From: Acidovorax sp. GBBC 1281
Lineage (GTDB): Bacteria; Pseudomonadota; Gammaproteobacteria; Burkholderiales; Burkholderiaceae_C
Assembly: GCF_028473645.1 (NCBI RefSeq)
Contig: NZ_CP097269.1
Location: 248,001 to 312,000, forward strand
DNA length: 64,000 nt
Reading direction: 5' to 3'
Each line of letters opens with the position of its first letter. The stretch's first letter is position 1. This document shows, in pieces, positions 7,780 to 17,230 of this stretch. The notes beneath the pieces were generated by a model. It did no database searches, was not told where the DNA came from, and worked only from the letters and a program-made list of their open reading frames with translations. Both the position numbers and the translations under genes were made by a program.

Positions 7780-9621
7780 ATGGCAACCTTGATACCGGCG
7801 CTGGGCGCCTGCGCGGGCCGCATGACCTCGGGTGAGCGCCGCCTGGCCGAGCGGCTGGAGCAGAAGCTGGAGGACGACTACCTGCTCTGGTGGGACGTGC
7901 CCATCGGCCCCAAGCAGACGCGGCCCGACTTCGTGGTGCTGCACCCTCGCCGCGGCGCGCTCATCCTGGAAGTCAAGGACTGGCGCCTGGACACCATCCG
8001 CAACGCCACGCGCGAACGCTTCGAGATCGCGCCCGAGGGCCAGCTCAAGGTCGTCATGAGCCCGCTGCAGCAGGCGCGCCACTGCGCGATCCAGGTCGTC
8101 AATGCGTTGGAGCGCGACCCGCAGCTGGTGCAGGGCGAAGGCCCCTACCAAGGCAAGCTCGCCTTCCCCTGGGGCCACGGCGTGGTCTTCACCCATATCA
8201 CCCGCAAGCAATTCGAGGGCGCGGGCCTGGGCGAGGCGATTCCGTCCCACTTGGCCATCTGCAAGGACGAGATGTTCGAAGACGTGGACGCCGAGGCCTT
8301 CCAGCAGCGCCTGTGGGCCATGTACCCGCACACCTTCGGCCGCAAGAGCGCCATCACCCTGCCGCAGCTCGACCGCGTGCGGTGGATCCTGTTCCCCGAG
8401 GTGCGTGTGCCCCAGCAGCAAAGCCTGTTCGGGCAGGGCACGGGCAGAGAGGGGGGCGACAGCGACGACGATGAAGACGCCCGCCTGCCCGGCATCATGC
8501 GGGTGATGGACCTGCAGCAGGAGCAGCTCGCCCGCAGCCTGGGCGACGGCCACCGCGTGATCCACGGCGTGGCGGGATCGGGCAAGACCATGATCCTCGG
8601 CTACCGCGCCGAACACCTGGCGCAGACGCAAACGGCGGGCGCCAAGCCCATCCTCATCCTCTGCTACAACGAGCCGCTGGGCGTGAAGCTGGCGGCCACC
8701 TTCCAGGCCAAGGGATTGCAAGACCGCGTGCACGTGCGCCACTTCCACAAGTGGTGCCGCGACCAGCTGGTGGCCTACCACCTGCTGCCCGAGGGCACGC
8801 AGCGCTGGCCCGTGGACAAGCTGATGGCCGAGTACGTGCAGCGCGTGATCCACGGCGTGGACGCGGGCCACATTCCCGCCGGCCAGTACCACGCCATCCT
8901 CATCGACGAGGGCCACGACTTCGCGCCCGAATGGCTCAAGCTCGTCACCCAGATGGTGGACCCGGCCACCAACAGCCTGCTGCTGCTGTACGACGACGCG
9001 CAGAGCATCTACGACCGGGCCGACAAGAAGAGCTTCAGCCTGAAAAGCGTCGGCATCCAGGCCCAGGGCCGCACCACCATCCTGAAGATCAACTACCGCA
9101 ACACGCGGCAGATCCTGCAACTGGCCCACCGCATGGCCGGTAGGCTGCTCCAGCCCGAAGACGCGGTGGGCGGGGAAGACGGCATCCCGCTGCTGCAACC
9201 CATGAGTTGCGGGCGAGAGGGACCGGAGCCCATCGTGATCGACCTGCCCACGCTGCCGGAGCGCGCGGCACGGGTGGCGGAGCTGCTGGCGGACCAGCAT
9301 GCGCAGGGGCATGCGTGGGGCGATATGGCGGTGTTGTGCCGGCATTACAGCGAGATGGAGGAATGCTCGGCGGCGTTGGTGCGAAAAGGGCTGCCGCACC
9401 GGATGCGCAAGAGGTCAGGGGATTACCGGCCGGAGGAGGATGCTATCAAGGTCATGACCATGCATGCGAGCAAGGGGTTGGAGTGGGCGGTGGTGGCGGT
9501 GGTTGCTGAGGACGAACGTCGGAAAGCCAACACAGCGAAAGCCTCCCCGGAGTTGGACGCACGTTTGGTTTACGTTGCGAGCACAAGAGCGACCCATCGA
9601 TTGGTCATCGGGGCTGGGTAG
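7780..9621 (+). CDS. NERD nuclease-domain helicase (SF1)
   Basis: A 613-residue fusion of an N-terminal NERD (nuclease-related) domain and an SF1 helicase. NERD residues include RPDFVVLHPRRGALILEVKDW (split as RPDFVV near 48 and LEVKDW near 63-68), a PD-(D/E)XK-like arrangement. The helicase part has Walker A GVAGSGKT near 263-270, Walker B LIDEGHD near 374-380, MTMHASKGLEW as motif V and YVASTRATHRLV as motif VI. Such proteins are frequent in defence islands and in DNA-repair contexts. It is the first gene of the island, 76 bp ahead of hsdR on the same strand, but composition and gap do not prove that it belongs to the same operon. Confidence 0.85.
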   Translation: MATLIPALGACAGRMTSGERRLAERLEQKLEDDYLLWWDVPIGPKQTRPDFVVLHPRRGALILEVKDWRLDTIRNATRERFEIAPEGQLKVVMSPLQQARHCAIQVVNALERDPQLVQGEGPYQGKLAFPWGHGVVFTHITRKQFEGAGLGEAIPSHLAICKDEMFEDVDAEAFQQRLWAMYPHTFGRKSAITLPQLDRVRWILFPEVRVPQQQSLFGQGTGREGGDSDDDEDARLPGIMRVMDLQQEQLARSLGDGHRVIHGVAGSGKTMILGYRAEHLAQTQTAGAKPILILCYNEPLGVKLAATFQAKGLQDRVHVRHFHKWCRDQLVAYHLLPEGTQRWPVDKLMAEYVQRVIHGVDAGHIPAGQYHAILIDEGHDFAPEWLKLVTQMVDPATNSLLLLYDDAQSIYDRADKKSFSLKSVGIQAQGRTTILKINYRNTRQILQLAHRMAGRLLQPEDAVGGEDGIPLLQPMSCGREGPEPIVIDLPTLPERAARVAELLADQHAQGHAWGDMAVLCRHYSEMEECSAALVRKGLPHRMRKRSGDYRPEEDAIKVMTMHASKGLEWAVVAVVAEDERRKANTAKASPELDARLVYVASTRATHRLVIGAG

Positions 9622-9697
9622 AAATAAGCACTGAATATCGCGGGCAGAATCAGACGGTGCCTGCCAGTTGTGAATCTGCCGCTCACTCAAAAAACCT

Positions 9698-12583
9698 ATG
9701 CTTCAAGGGATTCAATCTAACTTTGACATGCTGCGCTCTTACGAAGAGCAGCTTTGGCGGTTGGGCGCATTGGCGGAGCGGTACTTCGCGGAGGACCCGA
9801 ACACTAGCCTGCTGAAGCTCAGGCAATTCTCAGAAACTCTGGCGCAGTCTCTGGCGGCCAGAGTCGGTTTTTTGACGAACCCCGCCGAAACCCAATACGA
9901 ACTCATACGGCGCTTGCAGAACGAGGGCGCCTTGCCGAGAGAGGTAAAGCAGGTCTTCGATCAAATCCGCATCAATGGCAATGCCGCAAACCACGCCCTG
10001 GCCGGGAACCATGCGGGAGCGTTGTCCACACTCAAGCTTTGCTGGCAACTGGCGCTGTGGTTCCATCGCACCTTCAAAGATGCCAACCATCGATCTGGCC
10101 CCTTTGTTCCACCTCAACCACCCAGCAACGAAACAGCGGACCTGCAAGCCGAGCTGGCACGGCTGCAGCAGGCGGTAGCAAGCTACCAAGCTCAAAATGA
10201 GCAAGCCGGTGCAGAACTTGCGCACACGAGAACCCAGCTTTCGTCATTAAGTGAAGAGCGTGCCGTTTGGGAGCAGTTGGCCACAGAGGCCGATGCGGCC
10301 AAAGCGCGCTTGGCAGACCAACTTTCTGCCTTGCAAGCTGCGGCTGTTGCAGCCCCTGCGACGCAATACGCTTCCTTGCTGCAGTCCGCCAACGCAGCCG
10401 CCACGAAAGTCCAGCTGGACGAGGCGGAAACCCGCCGCATCATCGACGCCCAGTTGCGGCAGGCCGGCTGGGAGGCCGACAGTGAAAGCTTGCGTTACAG
10501 CAAAGGGGCACGCCCAGTGCGCGGCCGCAACATTGCCATCGCCGAATGGCCCTGTGATGGCTGTTCCGCCGACTATGTGATTTTTCAAGGGCTCACGCCG
10601 ATGGCCGTGGTCGAGGCCAAGCGAAAGAACATTGACGTATCAGGCGCCCTGCAACAAGCCAAACGCTACAGCCGCACATTCACCGCTGGCGCAGAGGTTC
10701 AACTGCATGATTGCAACTGGGGCGCGCAGTCTCAATACCGCATCCCGTTCGTCTTCTCTGCCAATGGGCGCCCTTACTTGCGGCAGTTGTCTACCAAGAG
10801 CGGCATCTGGTTCTGCGACTTACGCCACCCCGAAAACCGCAGTCAGGCGCTGGATGGCTGGTACAGCCCTGATGGACTCAAACATCTGCTCGCTGCGGAT
10901 GAGGTCAAAGCACACCAGCAACTGGACAACACCGAGTTCAACTTCGGCTTTCCACTGCGCCCCTATCAACAAAAGGCCATCCGTGCCACCGAGGCACGAA
11001 TAGGCCAGGGCCAGCGCGACATCTTGTTGGCCATGGCAACAGGCACTGGCAAAACCAAAACCTGTATTGCCTTGATCTACCGCCTGCTCAAAGCGCAGCG
11101 CTTCAAACGCATCTTGTTTCTGGTGGATCGGTCGGCGTTGGGCGAACAAGCGGCCAACTCCTTCAAGGACACCCGCATGGAGCGGCTGCAGACCTTCGCC
11201 GAAGCCTTCGGCATCAAAGAGCTGGACGCACAGACGCCAGACGACGACACCGCTGTTCACATTGCCACCGTGCAGGGCATGATGCGGCGCGTGCTGTTTT
11301 CTGCCGATGGCCTAGCCCCACCCACGGTGGACCAATACGATTGCGTGGTGATCGACGAATGCCACCGCGGCTACACGCTGGACCGCGAACTGTCAGACAC
11401 CGAACTCAGCTTCCGGGGCTTTGACGACTACATCTCCAAGTACCGCCGGGTGCTCGACTACTTCGATGCCGTCAAGATCGGCCTGACCGCCACTCCGGCC
11501 CTGCACACGACCGAGATATTTGGTGCCCCGGTATTCACCTACAGCTACCGCGAAGCTGTGGTGGATGGCTACCTGGTGGACTACGAGCCGCCCATACAGA
11601 TCCACACCGAGCTGTCGAAAGGGGGCATGCACTGGAAGGTGGGGGAGGAGGTCAAGATCTACGACGCGCGGCGCAATCAGATCGATCTTTTCAAGGCACC
11701 CGATGCCATAGCCCTCAACGTCGAAGACTTCAACCGCAAGGTCATCACCCGCTCCTTCAATGAAGTGGTGTGCAATTACCTGGCCCAAGAGATCGACCCC
11801 ACGGGCAAGCACAAAACCCTCATCTTCTGCGTCAACACCGATCACGCCGATTTGGTGGTGGACGTGCTGAAATCCGCTTTTGAAGCCCGGTACGGCAGCG
11901 TGGAGGACGATGCCGTCATCAAAATCACCGGCAATGCCGACAAGCCGCTGGAGCTGATTCGCCGCTTCAAAAACGAGCGCCTGCCCAATGTGGCCGTGAC
12001 CGTGGACTTGCTCACCACCGGTGTGGACGTGCCAGAAATCTGCAACCTCGTCTTCCTGCGCCAGGTCAACAGCCGCATCTTGTTCGATCAGATGCTGGGC
12101 CGGGCGACTCGCCTGTGCGACTTTGACGGCGACCCCAAAGACAGCTTTCGCGTGTTTGACGCCGTGCGCATTTTTGAAGTCATTGGCAACATGACCGCCA
12201 TGCGCCCCGTTGTGGTCAACCCCAGCATCTGCTTTGCGCAGCTGGAGCAAGAAATGGTGGCCGTGCAAGACCCCGCCGCACGGGAGCTAGTGCGCCAGCA
12301 GTTCCTGGCCAAGCTGCAAGTCAAGAAACGCCATCTCGACGCCCAAGCTACGCAAGACTTTGAAACCAAGGCCGGCATGACGCCCGAAGCCTTCATCCAA
12401 AAGCTGCGCACCCTGTCGGTGGACGAAATCGCCAACTGGTTTATTCAAAACCCTCGATTGGGCGAAATACTCGACCGCAAGCGCGATGGTGGCGGACAGC
12501 CCCTGTTTATCTCCGACCACCCTGACGCGTTGGCAGGCATCGAGCGTGGCTACGGCGCCGCCAGCAAGCCTGAAGATATTTGA
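9698..12583 (+). CDS. hsdR: type I restriction enzyme R subunit (frameshifted before its C-terminal domain)
   Basis: Motor and endonuclease subunit of a type I restriction-modification complex. The 961 visible residues contain an N-terminal DUF4145-like helical region (about 1-140), a coiled-coil linker (about 145-230), a nuclease core with VVEAKRK near 303, then the SF2 motor: Walker A ATGTGKT near 446, DECH near 553, LTATP near 598 and the C-terminal RecA motifs GVDVPEICNLVF and QMLGRATR. The frame stops just after the conserved GYGAASKPEDI, where the C-terminal EcoEI-type domain should continue; that domain is present in another frame at 12580. See the finding on the one-base frameshift. 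Without the C-terminal domain, assembly with HsdM/HsdS is doubtful. Confidence 0.92.
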   Translation: MLQGIQSNFDMLRSYEEQLWRLGALAERYFAEDPNTSLLKLRQFSETLAQSLAARVGFLTNPAETQYELIRRLQNEGALPREVKQVFDQIRINGNAANHALAGNHAGALSTLKLCWQLALWFHRTFKDANHRSGPFVPPQPPSNETADLQAELARLQQAVASYQAQNEQAGAELAHTRTQLSSLSEERAVWEQLATEADAAKARLADQLSALQAAAVAAPATQYASLLQSANAAATKVQLDEAETRRIIDAQLRQAGWEADSESLRYSKGARPVRGRNIAIAEWPCDGCSADYVIFQGLTPMAVVEAKRKNIDVSGALQQAKRYSRTFTAGAEVQLHDCNWGAQSQYRIPFVFSANGRPYLRQLSTKSGIWFCDLRHPENRSQALDGWYSPDGLKHLLAADEVKAHQQLDNTEFNFGFPLRPYQQKAIRATEARIGQGQRDILLAMATGTGKTKTCIALIYRLLKAQRFKRILFLVDRSALGEQAANSFKDTRMERLQTFAEAFGIKELDAQTPDDDTAVHIATVQGMMRRVLFSADGLAPPTVDQYDCVVIDECHRGYTLDRELSDTELSFRGFDDYISKYRRVLDYFDAVKIGLTATPALHTTEIFGAPVFTYSYREAVVDGYLVDYEPPIQIHTELSKGGMHWKVGEEVKIYDARRNQIDLFKAPDAIALNVEDFNRKVITRSFNEVVCNYLAQEIDPTGKHKTLIFCVNTDHADLVVDVLKSAFEARYGSVEDDAVIKITGNADKPLELIRRFKNERLPNVAVTVDLLTTGVDVPEICNLVFLRQVNSRILFDQMLGRATRLCDFDGDPKDSFRVFDAVRIFEVIGNMTAMRPVVVNPSICFAQLEQEMVAVQDPAARELVRQQFLAKLQVKKRHLDAQATQDFETKAGMTPEAFIQKLRTLSVDEIANWFIQNPRLGEILDRKRDGGGQPLFISDHPDALAGIERGYGAASKPEDI

Positions 12584-13101
12584 AAGCGTTCAAAGACTTC
12601 ATCACCAGCCACGGCAACGAGTTGCCTGCACTCATCACCGTGCTCACCCGCCCGCGCGACCTCACGCGCAAGCAGCTTAAGGAGCTCGTGCTGGCGCTGG
12701 ACCAGGCTGGCTTTACCGAAACCCGCCTGGCCACCGCCTGGCGCGAGCTCAGCAACCAGGACATTGCCGCCCGCATCATTGGCTTCATCCGACAGGCCGC
12801 TATGGGCGACGCCCTGCTGCCCTATGCCGAGCGCGTAGACCATGCCCTGCAAGACCTGCTGGCCAAGCCCTTGGTAGGCAAACCCTGGACGCAACCCCAG
12901 CGCGACTGGCTCAAACGCATTGCTGCGCAAACCAAAGCCAATATGCTGGTAGACCGCGAAGCGCTGGACGACCCAGACCTTATATTCAAGCGCGACGGCG
13001 GGGGCTTTGCCCGCCTGGACAAACTCTTCAACGGCCAGCTCCAGCCCGTGCTGGAAGCCTTTAACGACGCACTGTGGGCGGGCGACCAAAAGTCCGCTTG
13101 A
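12580..13101 (+). CDS. HsdR C-terminal domain (EcoEI_R_C-like), separated by frameshift
   Basis: 173 residues matching the C-terminal domain of EcoEI/EcoAI-type R subunits, with hallmarks TRPRDLTRKQLKEL, LDQAGFTETRL, NQDIAARIIGFIRQAAMG and WTQPQRDWLKRI. This domain contacts the methyltransferase core. A TTG at 12580 overlaps the TGA of the upstream hsdR frame (TTGA), so reinitiation as a separate polypeptide is possible, but adding one base near 12577 fuses the two frames into a canonical R subunit. It is therefore most simply the tail of a broken hsdR. Confidence 0.85.
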   Translation: MKAFKDFITSHGNELPALITVLTRPRDLTRKQLKELVLALDQAGFTETRLATAWRELSNQDIAARIIGFIRQAAMGDALLPYAERVDHALQDLLAKPLVGKPWTQPQRDWLKRIAAQTKANMLVDREALDDPDLIFKRDGGGFARLDKLFNGQLQPVLEAFNDALWAGDQKSA

Positions 13102-13124
13102 CCGCGTTTCCCGCATCCCCCTAC

Positions 13125-14711
13125 ATGACTGCAATCAACCCTGCGGCGTCAGACATCGTCGCCAAGCTCTGGAACCTATGCAACCTGCTGCGCGACGACG
13201 GAGTGACCTACCACCAGTATGTGAGCGAGCTCACCTACCTGCTCTTCTTGCGCATGATGCAAGAGACTGGCCGAGAAGGCACCTTGGTCATCGACAAAGC
13301 GCCCAGGAAGGGCGAGTCAAAAGTAAGAATGGACGGCACCCGTTGGGCCGACCTCATGGCCGCGTCGGCCCCCGACCGGCTGGACGCATATAAAGAACTG
13401 TTGTTGGATTACGGCCTGCACGGCAGTGGCAGCGTGCAGCAGATTTACGCCAACGCCAGCACCTTCATCACCAAGCCCGCCACCTTGTCCAAGCTGGTGG
13501 TAGAGATCGACAAGCTCGACTGGTACAGCGTGCAGCGCGACGACCTGGGCGACCTGTACGAAGGCCTGCTGGAGCGCAACGCCAGCGAAAAGAAAAGCGG
13601 CGCAGGCCAGTACTTCGCCCCCCGCGATTTGATCGACAGCATCGTTGCCGTGATGCAGCCCACGCTGGACGATGTGATCCAGGATCCCGCCTCGGGCACC
13701 GGTGGCTTCCTGATTGCCGCCAACAACTACCTGCGCACCAAGTATCCGCCAGACGAACGCACTGAAGTGCAACAGCGCAAATACCGCCACAGCACCTTTT
13801 ACGGCATGGAGCTGGTGCAAGACACCCATCGCCTGGCACTCATGAACATGCTGCTGCACGGCATCGAAGGCGGCATACAGTTTGGCGACACCCTGGGCGA
13901 AGAGGGCACCCGTCTGCCGCAGGCCACGCTCTCCTTAAGCAACCCGCCCTTTGGCACCAAAAAAGGCGGCGGCCTGCCCACCCGCACCGATTTCACCTAC
14001 CCGACCACCAACAAGCAGTTTTGCTTCTTGCAGCACATCTACCGCAACCTGGCCCCCGGTGGCCGCGCTGCCGTGGTGCTGCCCGACAACGTGCTGTTCG
14101 AAAGCAATGTGGGCGCGGACATACGCCGCGACCTGATGGACAAGTGCAACCTGCACACTGTTCTAAGGCTGCCCACTGGCATCTTCTACGCCCAGGGCGT
14201 CAAAACCAACGTGCTGTTTTTCACGCGCGGCAAGAAAGACACGGGCAACACCAAAGAAGTGTGGGTGTACGACATGCGCGCCAACATGCCCCAGTTCGGC
14301 AAGCGCACCCCCTTCACCCGCGACTACTTCCGCACCAAGCCTGATGCCCCCGTCAGCGTACCCCGCGACAAGTTTGAAGACGTGTTTGGCGCTGACCCCT
14401 GCGGCGGCCCCACAGCCCTGGCCCAGCGCGTGGACACGGGTGAGGCAGGGCGCTGGCGCAAGTTCACGCGCGAACAAATCAAGGCCCGTGGCGACAACCT
14501 GGACATCAGCTGGCTCAAAGACGACAGCGCCGAAAGGGCAGAGGCCCAACGCGACGAACCCGCACTGGTGGCCCGCTTAGTGATGCGCGAGCTGAACGGC
14601 GCCATGGCTGACCTGCGCAGCCTGCTGGAAGCGCTGGGCGAAGACCCGGACGCTGCGCTGGAAGACCTGCTGGTTGACGACGGCACTACGGCAGACGAGG
14701 CCCAGCCATGA
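13125..14711 (+). CDS. hsdM: type I DNA methyltransferase subunit M
   Basis: A 528-residue N6-adenine methyltransferase subunit. The N-terminal helical domain contains LRDDGVTYHQYVSELTYLLFL, the SAM motif I is DPASGTGGF near 187, and the catalytic motif IV is NPPFG near 272. It modifies host sites and, with HsdR, forms the restriction complex. ATG at 13125 is 23 bp after the hsdR tail and starts at the usual family N-terminus; an in-frame start at 13074 would overlap hsdR. Frame is intact. Its stop overlaps the YhcG gene by four bases (ATGA). Activity depends on an S subunit, and hsdS here is interrupted. Confidence 0.94.
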   Translation: MTAINPAASDIVAKLWNLCNLLRDDGVTYHQYVSELTYLLFLRMMQETGREGTLVIDKAPRKGESKVRMDGTRWADLMAASAPDRLDAYKELLLDYGLHGSGSVQQIYANASTFITKPATLSKLVVEIDKLDWYSVQRDDLGDLYEGLLERNASEKKSGAGQYFAPRDLIDSIVAVMQPTLDDVIQDPASGTGGFLIAANNYLRTKYPPDERTEVQQRKYRHSTFYGMELVQDTHRLALMNMLLHGIEGGIQFGDTLGEEGTRLPQATLSLSNPPFGTKKGGGLPTRTDFTYPTTNKQFCFLQHIYRNLAPGGRAAVVLPDNVLFESNVGADIRRDLMDKCNLHTVLRLPTGIFYAQGVKTNVLFFTRGKKDTGNTKEVWVYDMRANMPQFGKRTPFTRDYFRTKPDAPVSVPRDKFEDVFGADPCGGPTALAQRVDTGEAGRWRKFTREQIKARGDNLDISWLKDDSAERAEAQRDEPALVARLVMRELNGAMADLRSLLEALGEDPDAALEDLLVDDGTTADEAQP

Positions 14712-15799
14712 GCCAGCAGGTTTCCGCAGCGGCAGACGGACTGCCGACCAACCTGCCGACGACCCTGCACACCGAACTGCGCACACTGATCGCCAGCAGC
14801 CGCCAGCGCCTGGCCGGTGCAGTGAATGCCGAACTCACCCGCCTGTACTGGGCGGTGGGCCTACGCTTGGCCACCGAAGTGCTGGGCAGCGAGCGTGCCC
14901 AATACGGTAGCCAGCTGCTGGGGCACCTGGGCCAACAGCTCTCGCAAGAGTTTGGCCGGGGTTTTGAAGCCCGCAACCTGCGCCGCATGGTCAAGTTTGC
15001 GCAGGCTTTCCCCAGTGCAGAGATTGTGTCGACACTGTCGACAAAATTGAGTTGGAGCCACATGGTGGCTATCGTGGCCCTTAAAGCGCCCGAGGCGCAG
15101 CAGTTCTACGCTCGCCAAGCCGCACAAGACGGCTGGAGCGTGCGCGAGCTGGCCCAGCAGATAGACCGCAAAGCATTCGAGCGCAGTGCCATTGCCCATG
15201 CCAACGCTGGCGCCCCCGTTATCCCTGCCGTTGATGCGCTGGTGCCAGCACAGGGGCAGACGGTGGGCACTGTTTTCAAAGACCCGTACTTTTTGGACTT
15301 TTTGGGCCTGCGCCAGGGCCATGATGAGGCCGACCTGGAAGCCGCCATCTTGCGCCAGCTAGAAGCCTTCATCCTGGAGCTAGGCCGGGGTTTTGCGTTT
15401 GTAGAGCGGCAAAAGCGCATGGTTATCGACGGGGAGGACTTTTACCTGGACCTGCTTTTCTACCACCGTCGCCTGCGCCGCCTGGTGGCCATCGAGCTGA
15501 AGCTGGGCCGCTTCAAGGCCGCGCACAAAGGCCAGATGGAGCTGTATTTGAAATGGCTGGACCAGCATGAACGCCAGCAGGGAGAGGAAGCGCCCATCGG
15601 CCTCATCCTGTGTGCCGAATCCAGCCGCGAACAGGTGGAGTTGCTGCAAATGCACAAAGACGGCATCACCGTGGCCGAATACTGGACCGAGCTGCCACCC
15701 AAGGCCGAGCTGGAACAACACCTGCACCAGGCCCTGCTGGAAGCGCGTGAGCGGCTGGCGCGGCGGGGGGTTTTGCTGGATGGGGGCGAGGATGAGTGA
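14708..15799 (+). CDS. YhcG/DUF1016 family PD-(D/E)XK nuclease-like protein
   Basis: A 363-residue YhcG-type protein: N-terminal DUF1016 region (ARNLRRMVKFAQAFP, LSWSHMVAIVAL) and a C-terminal PD-(D/E)XK fold with FYLDLLFYHRRLRRLVAIELK, where Asp near 246 and the ELK near 262-264 are the expected metal ligands. The segment GQMELYLKWLD follows. Such genes are frequently inserted between hsdM and hsdS. Here it overlaps hsdM by four bases and hsdS by eight, so it is clearly co-translated with the type I system. Its function in these loci is not established; a role as nuclease or accessory restriction factor is inference. Confidence 0.88.
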   Translation: MSQQVSAAADGLPTNLPTTLHTELRTLIASSRQRLAGAVNAELTRLYWAVGLRLATEVLGSERAQYGSQLLGHLGQQLSQEFGRGFEARNLRRMVKFAQAFPSAEIVSTLSTKLSWSHMVAIVALKAPEAQQFYARQAAQDGWSVRELAQQIDRKAFERSAIAHANAGAPVIPAVDALVPAQGQTVGTVFKDPYFLDFLGLRQGHDEADLEAAILRQLEAFILELGRGFAFVERQKRMVIDGEDFYLDLLFYHRRLRRLVAIELKLGRFKAAHKGQMELYLKWLDQHERQQGEEAPIGLILCAESSREQVELLQMHKDGITVAEYWTELPPKAELEQHLHQALLEARERLARRGVLLDGGEDE

Positions 15800-16283
15800 G
15801 TTGCCGAATAACTGGATCGAGACAGAAATTGGCAATCTCTGCTCGCTGAAGAATGGAAGAGCGTTCAAACCCAGCGAATGGCAATCCAGTGGATTGCCAA
15901 TTGTCCGCATTCAAAACCTCAACAATCCTACCTCCACCTACAACTACTTTCAGGGCGAAGTGGACGAGCGCAATCGCTTGCGCGGTGGGGAGCTACTCTT
16001 TGCTTGGTCCGGAACGCCTGGCACTTCCTTCGGTGCCCACGTTTGGCGCGATGGAGACGCTGTACTAAATCAACACATTTTTCGTGTTGATTTTGATGAG
16101 ACGTTATTGGACAAGCGTTTTTTTCGCTCGGCCATCAACCAAAAGCTGGGCGAGTTAATTGATGTTGCCTATGGTGGAGGGCGCTGTTGCACAAATCGAA
16201 TTGCAGACGGCATGACCCCAACCCCAGACGGACCTATGCCACAGCAGTCACCGACACGGTGTGAGGACGGCCGATCTGACTGA
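15792..16283 (+). pseudogene. hsdS: hsdS 5' fragment, interrupted by IS element
   Basis: Start of the specificity subunit that chooses the DNA target of the type I system. MSELPNNWIE begins the first target-recognition domain; GLPIVRIQNLN and LLFAWSGTPGTSFGAHVW are typical HsdS TRD segments. At 16180 the frame runs into an IS element after ...DVAYGG and ends at an IS stop at 16283. Deleting the IS and one copy of the 9-bp target duplication joins the frame exactly to GLRHVTKG on the other side, so the gene was intact before insertion. The start overlaps the YhcG gene, as in a tight operon. Confidence 0.9.
16171..16179. repeat. 9-bp target site duplication, left copy
   Basis: ATGGTGGAG, identical to 17231-17239 on the other side of the IS. 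Nine bases is the duplication length known for the IS903 subgroup of IS5. Confidence 0.92.
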
Positions 16284-17230
16284 ACCGATTGAGCAAGGCC
16301 ACGCGGACATGCAGCTCCACAACCTGGCGGTCGAACGTGCGCGCGATCACCCGTTCGCCCAGTCGCTTGAAGCAGTGCATCTTCGTCTCCACAAGGCTGC
16401 GCCGGTGGTAGCCGCTCCACTTCTTCCAAATGCCGCGACCCAGGCGCTGGCACGCCCGAATGGCCTCATTACGATGCGCCGAGCCCGGACTCGACTTCTT
16501 CCAATGGCTGGCGTTCTTGCGGGGCGGGATCACCGCCATCGCGTGCCGCTCGGCAATGGCGTCCAGGCAGGCGCGCGTGTCGTAGGCGCCATCGGCACTG
16601 ACGCTTTCGATGGATTCGTCAGTGGGAATCTGAGCCAGCAACCCGGGCAACATCGGCGCATCCCCAATGGCGTTGCTGGTCACCTCGATGGCGCGTATTT
16701 CCAGCGTCTGCGCGTCGATGCCCAGATGGACCTTGCGCCATTCGCGCCGGTATTCAGCACCATGCTTCTTGCGTTTCCACTCTCCTTCGCCCAGGAACTT
16801 GATGCCGGTGCTGTCCACCAGCAACTGCAGCGGCGAGTTGGTTCGCTGGTAGCTCAGTTCGACCTGCAAGGTCTTTTGGCGCCGGCAAACAGTGCTGAAG
16901 TCAGGTACCGGCCAGTCCAGCTTTGCCAGCCGCAGCAGGCTCTGCACCATGCCCAGCGCCTGTCGCAAGGGCTGGCCGAACAGGCACTTGATGCTCAGGC
17001 AGAACTGGATTGCTGCGTCCGAGAAGGTTCGGCTGCGTCCACGCCTGCCGGTCGGCGTGCCAAACCACTGCATGCCCTCATCTAGCCACATCGTCAACGA
17101 GCCTCGCGCTTTCAGCGCCGCGTTGTACGCCTTCCAGTTCGTCGTGCGGTACTTGCTCCGCTGCCTGTTCTTCGTCTCTGTCACGCAGTCAGTCTACGGG
17201 CATCAGCATCGCGATTTGTGCAACAAAGCC
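16180..17230 (-). mobile_element. IS5-family (IS903-like) insertion sequence, copy A, 1051 bp
   Basis: Complete element. The left end starts GGCGCTGTTGCACAAATCG and the right end, read inward, GGCTTTGTTGCACAAATCG: 17 of 19 positions match as terminal inverted repeats. It encodes one transposase on the minus strand and is bounded by the direct repeat ATGGTGGAG. It lies inside hsdS. Near its right end a GTG (17218) is in frame with the downstream half of hsdS. It is related to, but not identical with, the element at 29630-30682. Confidence 0.93.
16234..17184 (-). CDS. IS5 family transposase (copy A)
   Basis: A 316-residue DDE transposase. The catalytic residues are visible in LLVDSTGIKFLG (D), SADGAYDTRACLD (D) and SLVETKMHCFKRLG (E), the last containing the Y-(2)-R-(3)-E-(6)-K-like signature of IS4/IS5 enzymes. 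Length is normal for the IS903 subgroup (about 307). No frameshift is seen, so the element is probably still able to move. It is transcribed opposite to hsdS. Confidence 0.93.
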   Translation of the reverse strand: MTETKNRQRSKYRTTNWKAYNAALKARGSLTMWLDEGMQWFGTPTGRRGRSRTFSDAAIQFCLSIKCLFGQPLRQALGMVQSLLRLAKLDWPVPDFSTVCRRQKTLQVELSYQRTNSPLQLLVDSTGIKFLGEGEWKRKKHGAEYRREWRKVHLGIDAQTLEIRAIEVTSNAIGDAPMLPGLLAQIPTDESIESVSADGAYDTRACLDAIAERHAMAVIPPRKNASHWKKSSPGSAHRNEAIRACQRLGRGIWKKWSGYHRRSLVETKMHCFKRLGERVIARTFDRQVVELHVRVALLNRFSQIGRPHTVSVTAVA

